The notes: generated from the letters alone by a model not told the origin. 64,000 bases of DNA from Prostheceraeus crozeri (GCA_907163375.1 CAJQUW010005339.1:124001-188000), one strand, 5' to 3'; counted from the first letter of the stretch, positions 50,810 to 61,935 are shown. A program made the numbers and translations.

Positions 50810-51058
50810 CTATAACATATTACAAAATGAAGAATTACATCGATGCTTTTCACGACAAAATACACAAATGATATGATGGCAACGAAGAAGTAAAATGTAT
50901 CTAATAAGACCACGTCTACGACACTCAAAGCACATAAGCGAATTGTCATAGGGTAGAGTTAGGAAAGGACTAGCAATTCTCCTTCTTTGATTTGCGTTTT
51001 GATGTAGCATTCTTCTCCGACTTGCGCTTCGTACCACTGCTGTTAAGGATTTGATCAA
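50810..51058 (-). CDS. Small RING-like zinc finger protein
   Basis: Frame of 82 codons. The zinc-binding part is MCFECRRRGLIRYILLLRCH then HIICVFCREKHRCNSSFC: CxxC...CxHxxCxxC...C...C, a compact RING. The first 30 residues overlap the upstream gene in another frame, so a later Met (MLHQ or MCFEC) may be the start. Second RING in the element. Confidence 0.5.
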   Translation of the reverse strand: MIKSLTAVVRSASRRRMLHQNANQRRRIASPFLTLPYDNSLMCFECRRRGLIRYILLLRCHHIICVFCREKHRCNSSFCNML

Positions 51059-51747
51059 TTATGTCGTCCACGTTGGGTGGTTTCGGAATATATAGGATGG
51101 ATTCCATATGCATGGAGAGAGAGGCTATTTTATTATCCTTGTGTCGACCATAATATAGCCCATTCACTTTGAAAAGGATATCCCAAGTACCTTCTCCGAG
51201 CTCATCACATCTGATGGGTATTGAATGATCTCCCTCCTTCTTATAGTAAGTACACCAATGTGATACCGGTAGGCAAATGTGATTACCATCCCAAATCTTT
51301 CTATAGGGAGTATCCTTGTCATCTCTCGCCTTCCACTCTTGAGCAAGAGGAGTAGGAATGTCCATATTTAATGTCACGTACTCCTCAATAATATCAAGTT
51401 GGTGGCGAATGTACGGACTCACGGGGATCAGTATGTAGTCCCCATACTGATTGTGCATTATCTTGACATCCGTGGAAGGGAGCATTCCCGTTTGGAGTAC
51501 TACGCTATGATCATCATAACGCAAGGCTTGTTTAAATTTACGCTGTAGCGGTGTAGGATTATGTACCTTGGATGTTTCTTCCACTGGCCTCAGTTGTAGA
51601 TGATCTGACCGTAGCGAACCTTGTAACGTTTGACCGCCATTTTGTCCTACTAGTGCAGCAGATGGAGTAGATGCCTGAAAATGAAAAAAGATTGTATTAA
51701 GTTTACGTTCAAGGGAGGAGAGGGAGGGAAGTAGCGACTTACCATTT
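50970..51747 (-). CDS. First gene of the minus-strand series (unknown, possibly DNA-binding)
   Basis: The open frame is 50970-51584 and extends upstream without stop. The likely start is the ATG at 51747-51745, followed at once by a donor GTAAGT and a 70-bp intron (51675-51744) ending in TTTTCAG. The protein has a beta-rich middle (VVLQTGMLPSTDVKIMHNQYG, WDILFKVNGLYYGRHKDNK) and a Lys-rich C-terminal tail (KRKSEKNATSKRKSKKENC) resembling a nuclear signal. An OB-fold ssDNA-binding role would fit its position but is a guess. Confidence 0.55.
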
Positions 51748-51847
51748 TAGTTGGATAATAGAACAGGGAACTAGAGAGAGAGAAAATGTGCGTCCGTCAC
51801 TCGTGTGATTCAACGATGGAATGATTCTCACTGTGGAAGGCTCGCTA

Positions 51848-51893
51848 TTTATAAAGAAATGCTTGATTCTCATTGGATGATGATCCTCATTGG
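51848..51893 (-). promoter_or_regulatory. CCAAT-CCAAT-TATA promoter of the minus-strand series
   Basis: On the minus strand: CCAAT at 51893 and 51876 (17 bp apart), then TTTATAAA at 51855. Near mirror image of the PolB promoter. It is the only clear TATA promoter for the first gene of the series. Confidence 0.7.
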
Positions 51894-51954
51894 ACAATAA
51901 CATCAAGTTGATTCCAAATCTGGCATCCGTTTACCAATCCGATAGTTCGTTTTG

Positions 51955-52616
51955 AAGCTACAGCCCAAAACGTCCCAAATTCTAACTCTGTCGTTTTTCA
52001 CCAATGTCCCAAAATCTTAAATGGCGTCTCACATGTAAACGAAGGCAGATACGAACAAGCCGATTCTTTCACTGAATTTGTCTCACTCTTAGCTTTCAAA
52101 CGAGCTATCGCACGACAAAATCCGTCCACTGGAAGCAAGCTGTCCAGGGGGGGGGACGTCAGCCGAAAATTTTTTCTCTCCGATTTCGCTGGAAACATCC
52201 TTCCTAACCCAAAATTTCACGTAGATTCCGAATCTGGCCTCCGTTTTCTCATCCGATGCTTCGTTTGGACGCTACACACCAAAAACATCACACACTATAG
52301 CCTCAAGACTAATCCTGGCGGTCGCCCACGTCAACCTAGACGGTCGCCCACGTCAACCAGGCGGTCGGACCAACTCACCCGAGTCTCACACTCTGTCGTT
52401 GCAGAGGGGGGGGGACGTCAGCGAACATGTTGTGAACGTGGACCCACCTGGCCGGCACACCACGACAGACCACAACCTCTGTCGTTCCAGAGGGGGGGGG
52501 ACTCAGACACGAAGCACCACGGCGGCCGACCACGACACTCTGCCGTGCCAGAGGGGGGGGGACGCAGCGGTGGCCGCCATCTTGCGCGGTCCAGAAGTGG
52601 AGTTTTGCTTACTACT
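51955..52616 (-). repeat. Right terminal inverted repeat of element B
   Basis: Ends GCTTACTACT at 52616. It carries three C-run units and matches the left terminus with few differences, but lacks the left end's extra duplicated segment and the 294-bp array. Confidence 0.88.
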
Positions 52617-53925
52617 TATACAGAGTAGGGTTCAGCAGTCGGTACGAATATTCAACTCTAACACTCAAAGTGTTATTTCGAGAAGTGATTCTGAATACTC
52701 AAAACAAAATAATTATGTAATAATTTGCACAAATCAAGGAATTTACTAATATATGATATCAAGTCCTCTGCAACTCATTTACTGATTTTCATCAAAAATG
52801 ATAATACTTAGATGCTAAATACCGTAGAGCAACCCATGACAGTATGTACAGGACAAGTCATGCCGACAGAAGAATAGGAAAGATTTCTATTCGCTTTTGT
52901 ATAGATCATGATTGCCTATTTCGTTTCATTGAAGCACTCAGCAATAATCGATAACAATAAAACCACTACAATGAAGTAAGCTCCATGCCATGACAATAAA
53001 GTGGACACACCAAAATAGCACGCATTTTCCTGAGGTACACTTGTCAACGACTGCATCATTGTGTTAGAATCAGTCACAACCGCCAATTCAAGCTCATTGG
53101 TTCTTCATGCACAATTTTGATTCCCCCCCCCGAAGTTCGTACCGTGAGTCACTTTCCATATAGTCAACTTCATATAAAGCAATCTCGTTATATGACTGAA
53201 ATACCACCTATTAGATAAATTTTTCGTTAAATAGACTGTCTTTAAATATGTCAATAAGGTAAAAAAATACAAATCAAACAAAAGACGACAAGATAAGTAG
53301 CAGAGAATATCACTTAGGTGCAGAGACTTCTGTTATGAAAACGCCTGGCAAACTTAATAACAATTAAAAACTTAAGCCGCCTTCTCTCTGCATAAAGTTC
53401 GTATGTATTTGCACACACCGCGCATTCACCAATCACCCCACAATGTTCAGTTCAACAAATAGTAGATATAGGCTGTTAGACAATAACACAGCCCATGAAT
53501 GGTATGATGTTCCATAAACATTCATGCAAGTCGAAATCAGAAAATGGGCATAGTAATTTTATTTTTTTGTTTGAATGAGTTATGAACTTCGAATGAAATT
53601 CATCCACTCAAAAGAAAATGAACATAAGCGCCAATATATTTTCAATATTTATTTTTTGCAGACAATAACACTTGCTGATTCAATGTATTAATTTAGCGTT
53701 AATCCTCCCAAAACAAAATCTATAGCTGACCCAATTAGCAGAAATCATTTATAATGACACAATACAGTCTACAGCATGACACTATAGTCGATTCTTACAG
53801 GATAATATAAATGAGTAAGTCTACAACTACGCAAATTAATGTACATGTATTTAAAAATATGTAATCATGTAGAAAGTTTTTTGTATAGTAACATCCTAGC
53901 TTTACGCAAATAGAGAGTAGTTTAT
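52617..53925. other. Non-coding stretch, no supported feature
   Basis: AT-rich flank of element B. It does not continue the Harbinger gene interrupted at the left end. No ORF of note. Confidence 0.4.
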
Positions 53926-53991
53926 AGTGTGACATCCGGCCGACGCATCGCTCTCGCTTTGCTTCGCTTCGCTTGCGCCGGATGTCACACT
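53926..53991. repeat. GC-rich hairpin at the edge of element C
   Basis: Arms AGTGTGACATCCGGC (53926-53940) and GCCGGATGTCACACT (53977-53991) pair perfectly around a 36-nt CGCTTTGCTTCG-rich loop. The composition changes to the very AT-rich element C just after it. Confidence 0.65.
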
Positions 53992-54246
53992 TTTTGCGGG
54001 TTTATTTTCAAAAAAATCAAATTTCAAAATCAAAAATTAGGTAGACTTCAAATTACACGTGCCGAAGGGGGGAACAGTTAGGTAGTAGACAAATTTTTCA
54101 AAAAAACAAAAAATCAAAAATATAAGCCGTCACAAAATATCACTAATCTCAAATTTGAGATTACAATTTCTCGACTTAAATCAAAGACCGATCAAGGACA
54201 CACGAAAAATCATAAAATTAAGAATCTCACAATCTAGAATTACAAA

Positions 54247-54272
54247 CGCGAAGCCCTAGAACCTTCGGTTCG
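54247..54272 (-). repeat. GC-rich cluster (copy 2 of the dispersed family)
   Basis: AAGCCCTAGAACCTTCGGTT, the reverse of a string at about 61201-61222. Shares GAAGGTTCTAG with the element A copy. Confidence 0.5.
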
Positions 54273-55320
54273 ATTTTCATTGGCATACATCATGACCGAT
54301 TCAAGGACACCCCAAATATCATAAAAGAAGAGAAAGTCAAATTCATGAATTTGATCCATCTTACAGGTTTTTAAATATATCATGTGACTAATACTATTTC
54401 TTTAAAATGGAAGAAAACAAAAGTGAAAAAGACCCCCCCCCCCCCGCAAGAATATATCCTGTCAATATCATATGACCTAGTTCCAACTAACCCCCTTCCT
54501 ACCCTCTATAATCACAACTTCTAGGGTTCCTCTACTTCTAGGGGACCCTTAAGAAATTTTTTATATAAAATGAACAACATAAATGAGTTATATTAAAATT
54601 AGATGGAACGCAAACTACTAACAATTTCGACCTAAAGAAAATCGCAAATGAATTAGGAAAAAAGAAATATCAAGTTCTAATAGAGACGAATTACAAGTCC
54701 TAAAAAATAAGCCAACAGAACCATCAGTTCCCGAACCATAGTCCATCAAAACCTGTCAATTTCGTAACCAATCTCCAAACTCCAGATGAAAAATTGTACA
54801 TTGGTCAGCAGTAAATGTCTAATAAAAATGAGATAATTACTATTTTGACGTCATAACGGTCTTCCACTACAAACGAAGTAAAAAAATTACTCTAAAATTG
54901 GAACTTATAATACATTTTCAAATTCAAAAACCGGGAACTACTTACTGTGGTCAATTATGTCTTTATGTTTTATATAAATTACAAAACGGATTATCATACC
55001 TTGAATAGTATGTTAGAATTGAATAATAAAATAATAATAATACTAATGATAATAAAAAGCTAAGCACAGTTCGTTGTAATTCATTTGATAAAAACTGCCT
55101 CTGATAACCTCATTATCTCAAGTCTTTAATTTCATAAGTAACGGATAAATTTGGATTTATTATACAAATTTCAAATATTTCTTTAGTCCAATAGCAACAA
55201 AGCCATTTCAAAATATTCTTATATTTAAAATATTCTAACACAATCTCCAATTTAAATTTCGGCTTAAGTTATCTGGCAATACGGATTACTCTCCAATTCA
55301 AATTATAATTTCTCGAATAT
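54273..55320. other. AT-rich interior of element C, nothing supported
   Basis: A C-run (54431-54445) and AT-rich low-complexity DNA. No gene remnant recognised. Confidence 0.3.
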
Positions 55321-55339
55321 TTTCCTTTCGTATCAAATC

Positions 55340-55800
55340 ATGGTCGTCCAGAAGCATTCTTGATTTCTTCAATACCAGAAATGAACTTTATTATTGTACA
55401 CTTCCACAATTTTCCGTAATAATTTTAACCATTTCTGATTTCCTTGCAGATTAAATTTCTTGAAAATTTTATTTTTACCGACCGAATGAATCTTTCTATT
55501 CAAAACGGCCTTCCCAGCATTTTCAGATTGAATAAAAAAGCCATTTCAAATAGTGACTGAACGTTTCAGTATAAAATTCCGATCCTTTATCAACAAACAA
55601 TTCCTTGGCTTTCTCTACTTTCTTAAAAGATTTCATCAAACGCATATTTAACTGATAGACCACTTTTATTTTAAAGCTTTACCCAAGCATATCGTGTATA
55701 TAAATCTATAACGTCAAGCGTATTGTAGTCCATTTCATTCGGCATATGAATAAGATCACACTCCAAATATCATCTATATTAAATACTTTTACTTATAAAT
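55340..55800 (-). pseudogene. Fossil integrase (RVE type)
   Basis: Minus-strand remnants resemble the retroviral-type integrase core: a DLIHMPN...LDVIDLYTRYAW-like block near 55750-55690 and a DKGSEFY-like block near 55590. Heavily broken. Supports assigning element C to the Polinton group. Confidence 0.5.
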
Positions 55801-57050
55801 ATTTAGGCATTCTATATTCTTTATGAATTTCAGATGCATAAACGCCTGAATTATCGATTTTCATTAAACCCTGTCCGAAAAAAATTTAGCTTGTAAAGCT
55901 TAACTTAACAAACATTCTTTCAATTATTTTCTCAAAATGTAGGATATTGAATACTATCTATATTTCTTGAATCAGTCTTCCTTATCATCTGCATGTCGAA
56001 GAACTTATATCCATGAATTACGATAAGCTTAATCATGCCTGGTAAGCGGGGGCGGCATCCTACACTAGTTTAATTGGTTCTTCAAACCAGGTTTATTTCG
56101 ATTATTTATTCTCATCCTAGTCTAATATCTAATCGAAGTTCCTGGACCAGAATATGAATGGACCAGGAAGATGTTTTTTTCTTCGAATATTTACTCCAAA
56201 TAAATCCAGGAAAGTTTTCTAATGTTGTTTTTTTGTATATCACCCACCGAAGTGGTATGGAAGCCCCCCCACCCCCCCCAAACTTTGTTCTTGTCACCTC
56301 CAATAAATTCCTGACAATGTGAGTTTTTATTTTTGTTTAATAGAATAATTCAAAAAAATTAAATTAGAATTTTTTAATTTAGTTAACTTTTCGGAATTTC
56401 GAAGAATTCATTTTAAAAAGAAAAAAAAATTTAAAAAAAGATAAAATAAAAATAAATGTATTTTAAAAAAAACCTTATGGGAACCAAAGGATTTCCTGAG
56501 GTTATTACCTTAATCATACTCGGACTTAGATATATTCCAGTAACCATCTTTAGTTTCTTTAATTTCAATTAAATCTATCAACATTGTGGAGAATATTTTT
56601 TAAGAACTCGTTTTTCCATCATCAACTAAATTTTTAATTTTAAACTAATAAAAAGTATCTACTATTCCTTCCACTCCCTAGCAACATTTATCCTAACTTC
56701 TCTGTTTATGGACCGTTTTTGTTTCTTCTTAATAGCTGCCCTTCTTCTGATTATATTTTTATTTAACTGCTTGGACCCAATTACCAGCTGTCCCCACCTG
56801 CTAACAAACTTTCCTGTCGCTGCACAACTATGCCCCACCTATTTATTAGTGGAATTTTAATGGTAAAGAATCCCGCCATTCTTTTTTCTTATTGTAATTT
56901 GCAATTATTCTCTATCATTGGTTTACTTATGTAATACTTTTTTTTATTAATCGTAAATAGTTTTGGGGTATTTTTGTAAACACCTATATACGTAATTTTA
57001 ATGCAACAGTTTTATTATTAATATTTATAACTTTTCGCTTGCGACCTTTT
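55801..57050. other. Low-complexity AT-rich DNA of element C
   Basis: No recognisable gene. The minus-strand ORF 56112-56303 is Gly-rich from a C-run and looks like chance. Confidence 0.3.
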
Positions 57051-57290
57051 TTAATAAAAAAAATTTTTAAGTTATCAAAAAATTTTAAAATCTATTTCTA
57101 GTTATGGAAAAAATTTCAAGTTAACCAACAAAAAATTTTAATCTATTCTAGTTATTAAAAAAATTTAAGTTACTAAAAAATTTTAAGTTACCAAAAACAT
57201 TTTAAATTCTATTCTAGTTATGGAAAAATTTTTAAAGTTTTAAGAAATTTTTATCCTATTACTAGTTTATGAAAAAAATTTTTAAATTAC
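57050..57290. repeat. Degenerate AT-rich repeats
   Basis: Units of about 45-55 bp built on TCTATTCTAGTTATGGAAAA and AAAAATTTTAAGTTACC. Confidence 0.5.
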
Positions 57291-57292
57291 TT

Positions 57293-57345
57293 ATCGGAGC
57301 GAAGCTCCTCTGGCTTTAGCCTATCGGACCCAAAGGTCTTAAGGT
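57293..57345. repeat. GC-rich hairpin cluster
   Basis: CGGAGCGAAGCTCC hairpin, then CTTTAGCCTATCGGACCCAA in AT-rich DNA just beyond the capsid fossil. Confidence 0.45.
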
Positions 57346-57419
57346 TACTACACGATCCTTACCATCTTTCCCATTAAAGAATTTCAATAGAATATTTTAC
57401 ATCTTATGAGCGAGAATAA

Positions 57420-58757
57420 AAACCATAAGCAATCAATGAAGTTGTGGAATCGTTCTTTTTCAATATTAATTGTTACCATCACAACCATTTTTTAATAATA
57501 TCTTCAAGAATTGTGCACTTAAAATCGAAACAGAAAATTGCGATATAAATGTCTCCAATCTCCAGAAAGTTAAATTGTGGTTGTCAACTCCAAATTCTGT
57601 AACAAAAGATTTCGATAAGAAATCATATCCTTCCAATAAAATTTGATTATTGGTATCATCGAATCTTATTGGGATCAATTGGATATTTCGGGTTTGGAAT
57701 TTAAATGAAACTTGTAAACTTCGAATTGTAGTTTAATATGAAAAAAAATATTTATTTGTTCTTTATTCAAAACTTGGAGAATTATTTCTTTGAAATGTTA
57801 AGTAATAAATATCTTGGAGTATTCGCAGAGTTCTAGTAAAAATGCAGTTAGTTAAAATCTTTTTTGTTCGGAAAAGTTACCTGAACTTAGCAGTACGCTC
57901 TTATAGAAAAATTTACTGGAATTGGGTTTGTTAGTAAATTTAATCCTTTTTTTGCAATAGCTGTTTTCAACCTCTAAACTAGGAGTTAATATGCGTAATC
58001 CACCATTCAAGATCTATCAATTTTTTAAATATGCTTTTTTCCCAGTCTTTACCAAAAAAGATTAATTCATTATTTGCTGTACGATGAATTATTAATTTAA
58101 AATTTTAATTGATAGATATTTTATCCTAATCTAAATATCGAATAATGGAGAAAATGACCAATTAACTGTCTGTTTACTTTTCTTGTTAAATTCACGTCTT
58201 TCTTTATATGCTTCATTATTTGTTTTATTTAAATGTTTTGCAATATTTTCTACATCTTTCGCAATTCCTGCTGCATCTGTTCCAGCGTGAGTTAAATCAT
58301 CAACAATTATACCATCATTAGTATCAGGAAACCAACCTTCGATTTCATACTTTTTATTATTTTCACCAATTGTTACAAATCTAAGCATTGTATCAATTAC
58401 ACCTGGAGAATCACTTATTGTTTCAATATTTTGAGTCTGCAACAAATCTAAACGCATTTTTGTGTGTAAATAATCTTGGAAAAGAAATTATTCTCTAGTG
58501 CAATATTATCGGGTATCTGGTAATGGTGTTGTAAAATTAGCATCACTATATAAAGAATATTCACAGTGTAAAAATGAATCAGGTAAATATAAATAACTCT
58601 GCTGATTATCAACTTCAAAGATTAAATCTCCTCCAGTATTTACTCTACTGGAAGATCCGGGATTCATAGCAATTCTTATATAGTCATTCTTTTTTTGATT
58701 AGAACTGACGAACGGAGGATCGTCTAATCTAAATTTATTTTCGATAAGCGAAGACAT
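57420..58757 (-). pseudogene. Fossil capsid protein (double jelly-roll type, tentative)
   Basis: N-terminal part: GGDLIFEVDNQQSYLYLPDS after a Pro/Asn-rich start. Middle: IEGWFPDTNDGIIVDDLTHA and a helical linker (HLNKTNNEAYKERREF) before VNWSFSPLFDI. A C-terminal fragment lies near 57.5-57.7 kb. The pattern fits the major capsid of Polinton-like elements distinct from the element B type. Broken, about three breaks. Confidence 0.45.
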
Positions 58758-58837
58758 TTTTATAAAAAATAATTTGACTTTTTGTTTTTCTCACAGATAG
58801 AAAAAAAAATTTTACTAAAATATAATTTTAGAATTTT

Positions 58838-58985
58838 GCTAGACCAGCTCCGCTACAGCTTTGCTGGTTAGACCGAAGGTTGCTGCTCACGCCATTTCCT
58901 CTTATTTCTTCAATTGTTTTTTTTATTATTTTTATTTTTCATTATGTTTACTATTAGACGGAGCTCCGCTCCTCAAGGTTTTCCT
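58838..58985. repeat. GC-rich clusters upstream of the capsid fossil
   Basis: Two short hairpin-forming islands (CCAGCTCCGCTACAGCTTTG and GACGGAGCTCCGCTCC) in AT-rich DNA. Confidence 0.4.
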
Positions 58986-59109
58986 GCCCCCAACAGCTAT
59001 GTTAGCAATTTTGTTTTTTGTGTCCTCTGAAAGGGGATTTTTTTTTAAATTTTTTAGTTCTTCAGAATCATTTCTAAGTTACGGAATAGCTTTGCTAGTT
59101 GTTTAATTC

Positions 59110-60371
59110 GTTTTGAGACTTGACAGCATTTGATATTGCACTAGCTGTACTACCTATAGCAGTGCTCCTTTTGCAGCAGATGTAATCAAATCTTTATTAT
59201 TTTTAATTAAGTTAACGAATACTTCCAATACCAGAAAAGATGCCAGCCCCTTCTTTTTGACGGCATAATACGTCTTTTCTAGGAACTTTGTGTTCCGACA
59301 GTTTCTACACTATCATAATGGTAACACAGGTTTCTGAGATGGTTCATGAGCAATTTTATTTATTTGATGCAAAATGTTTAAGATTGTGTTTATAAATTAT
59401 AGGCATTTTTTTAGGATTAAATTTGACTTTTGGGAAAAATATCTACGTGTTTTAAAGATTTACGTTTGTGAATGGACAACAACTTCGAGATAACTTTATT
59501 AATTGACTGTTGAACTTTATCTAATTGCGTCAAGCAGCGTGTGATGTACTTTAATTTCTTTTCTATTAACTTGCATTTTCTGCTGATTAATCTTCAATGC
59601 CGTTTTTAAGAGCATTTAAAACTTAATTTTTAAGAACATCTAATTGTCTTTTAACAGAAAAAGCCCTAACTGTTTCTTTATTTTCTTTAGAGTTTTCTTG
59701 TAAATTTTTCTTTAATTCATTTTCTAAATTGATTTCAGATTTTTCATTTTATCAACTTTTTTCATTAAGTGGAGGGGTTTTTTTTTACTTCATTTATTAT
59801 TCTATTCATCTTTTTTCATTTGTTGAGTAATTTTAGAACTCAATTCATCAACACTTTTTTGGAATGTAGTTTTGTAACTGCTTTAAATTTTTTTTTAATT
59901 CTTTAGGTAGTTTTTCTATTTCATTTCTAATTGTTTCTTTTTAATTTTTATCTGTTGTTTATTTTTAATTACAGCAGATTTTAAATTTAAAGAAGTAATA
60001 TTAAAATTTTTGATTGTTCAGAAATCTTTTTAAAAAGTTTTGCTATATCTGCTTCTAGCTCTCTATCCTTTTTATCAAGTTTTAATAATTTTTCGTTTAA
60101 TGATTTGTCATTAATTTAAGCAGCTTTAATTCGTTCATCAGTGGGGAAAAACCAAAAACATCGTTTATATATTTTTCTTTTAAATCATTGATTTGTGTAT
60201 CAACATTATTGTTTTATTTGTTAAACTCTGTATTTTGTTGCGGAAGAATAGAAAGATGCAATGGACCAGATAAAACGTCTACCAGTTTTCATGATATAAT
60301 TTTCTATCTCTATTTCTAATTCACGATTATTCGGGATATATGCACCTCCACCAACATTTGGTAACATCATT
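59110..60371 (-). pseudogene. Fossil small-virion and coiled-coil gene region
   Basis: From 60371 the minus strand opens MMLPNVGGGAYIPNNRELEI and continues into Lys/Glu/Asn-rich coiled-coil remnants. Near 59.2 kb a Gly-rich EGAGIFSGIGS string resembles small Polinton virion proteins. Broken, several breaks. Confidence 0.4.
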
Positions 60372-60384
60372 TTTAAAACAATAA

Positions 60385-60476
60385 AAAAATAAAATTTTTT
60401 CTAATAAAAATAAAAAAATAAAATTTTTTCTAATAAAAATAAAAAAATAAATTTTTTTCTAATAAAAATAAAAAAA
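60385..60476. repeat. 37-bp tandem repeat, three units
   Basis: AATTTTTTCTAATAAAAATA-type units directly between divergent gene starts (60371 minus, 60476 plus). Confidence 0.7.
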
Positions 60477-61770
60477 TGGAAAATCCAAATTTAAAAAAAT
60501 TATATTCGCCCGCATCATCCTGTTCTTCTTATTCGACGAGATCAACGGGATTTGAAAATAAATGTTTTGATTATAATAATAAATCCATGTATAGATGTTA
60601 ATATTTTATTTCAATTACAAAGCCGAAATATTTAGAGAACAAACTAAAGGTTTTTACCTTTCTATAGAAACTAATTATTGTTTATTTCCGGGGATCCATT
60701 TATTAAATTTATGGAGATTGTTAGTAAATATAATGATGTAGCTTATGTGGAATTAAATAAAGAAAATATGGTTATAATAGGTCTTAATAATGTTTATGGA
60801 TTTATTAGAGCAGTGTTACCAATTAGTAATACTGATTGGATAGAAACTAAAATTATTAATTATATCAATATTAAAGAATTAGTTAAAAAATTAAAATCTT
60901 TTTCGAAAGAAAAAATTAGATTATTTGTTGACGATCAAAATCAATATAACATTCAAATAGAGAGTAAAAAACATAATGAAGAATTATTATGTCAAGTTTA
61001 TTATAGAGACACAATTTATAAACAAGAAACATTAGAAATGCCGCAAAGATATGATGATGATACGTATATAGGATTATATTCAAACTTAAATATTAATTTA
61101 TTAAAATCTTATATAAATGGTTTAGCTCAACAAGAGAAAATTTATATGTGGTCTACACCTTTATACTATTAACAATGACCTAATCATAATCATAATAAAC
61201 GAACCGAAGGTTCTAGGGCTTTGCCCGATCTTAAAGAATTTTAGATAATAATGATGATTCTGTAACATCTGAAAAAGGTGTAAATGGTAAAAAAGATTAT
61301 AAAAATATTAGTAATTATAAAAATTTATCTAAATTTCATTTTTTACAATTGAAAATAATAATGATGGCATAGTTGAAGATACTGTTAGACAACTATGTGT
61401 CGGGTCTACAAAATTTAAATTAGGATTTACATCTAATCAATTTAAAATTTTATCATCTTTAATAAAAACTAAAAGTGATTCAGATTATGGTGGTGTTATT
61501 AAATTTCCCAAAAGAGATCAACGACCAATATTTTTCTCTATTATATTATTATCAGATAAAAAATGTAATTTAGAATTAGATATTCCAATAAGAGAATGGT
61601 ATCCTATCATGGAAGGGCATCCTATACCAAAAAAAAGTGTAATTTATGATGATGAAGAAACAATTTATGATGATGATGAAGAATCAATTTATGATGATGA
61701 TGAAGAATCAATCGTTAGTGAAAAAAAATTTAAATTATCTTTTGATAAAACATTATATGATGAAACTTAA
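60476..61770 (+). pseudogene. Plus-strand gene of element C, clamp-like candidate
   Basis: The longest open part (60678-61172) encodes a mixed alpha/beta protein with PFIKFMEIVSKYNDVAYVEL, ELVKKLKSFSKEKIRLFVDD and a PQRYDDDTY loop. The spacing of strands and the 'LVKKLKS...EKIRL' helix-strand unit vaguely recall DNA sliding clamps. A further open part near 61.4-61.77 kb ends in an acidic repeat (IYDDDEESIYDDDEES). Broken, about three breaks. The clamp idea is weak. Confidence 0.3.
61201..61228 (+). repeat. GC-rich cluster (copy 3 of the dispersed family)
   Basis: GAACCGAAGGTTCTAGGGCT followed by TTGCCCGA; inverse of the 54.25-kb copy. Confidence 0.5.
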
Positions 61771-61935
61771 TATGATAAAACTTAATATGATAAAACTTAA
61801 TAGAAAATACCAAAATATTCGATAAATATATTTTCATATGTAATAAAATTTTTAGATGTAATAAGTTTTTAGATGTTATAAGTTTTTAGATGTAATGAAT
61901 TTTTAGATGTAATAAGTTTTTAGATGTAATAAAAA
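61745..61935. repeat. Two short tandem arrays
   Basis: A 16-bp unit (ATGATAAAACTTAAT, three times, 61755-61800) is followed by an 18-bp unit (TTTTTAGATGTAATAAG, about five times, 61850-61930), at the convergent end of the PolB fossil. Confidence 0.7.

Larger units (their letters stand above)
28847..52616. mobile_element. Element B: Polinton/Maverick, looks whole
   Basis: 23.8 kb with long inverted ends starting AGTAGTAAGCAAAACTCC, matching the AG-ended termini of Polintons. It encodes PolB, a chromodomain integrase, an adenain-type protease, a packaging ATPase, a double-jelly-roll-type capsid protein and small virion proteins, the standard set, plus many accessory genes. The two ends are almost identical over the outer part (one mismatch in the first 60 bp) and I see no break in recognised genes. 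It is therefore young by sequence. The expected 6-bp target duplication is absent (CCCGAT left, TATACA right). Confidence 0.92.

Noticed and set aside
52617-52700. Continuation of the Harbinger gene beyond element B
   Set aside because: No similarity to HARBI1 C-terminal sequence or to Tc1 leader was visible in the right flank.
52399-52749. 116-residue plus-strand ORF at the right terminus
   Set aside because: Chance frame over the inverted repeat and flank.
58861-59106. 81-residue hydrophobic plus-strand ORF
   Set aside because: Phe/Ser-rich frame from T-rich DNA opposite fossil minus-strand genes.
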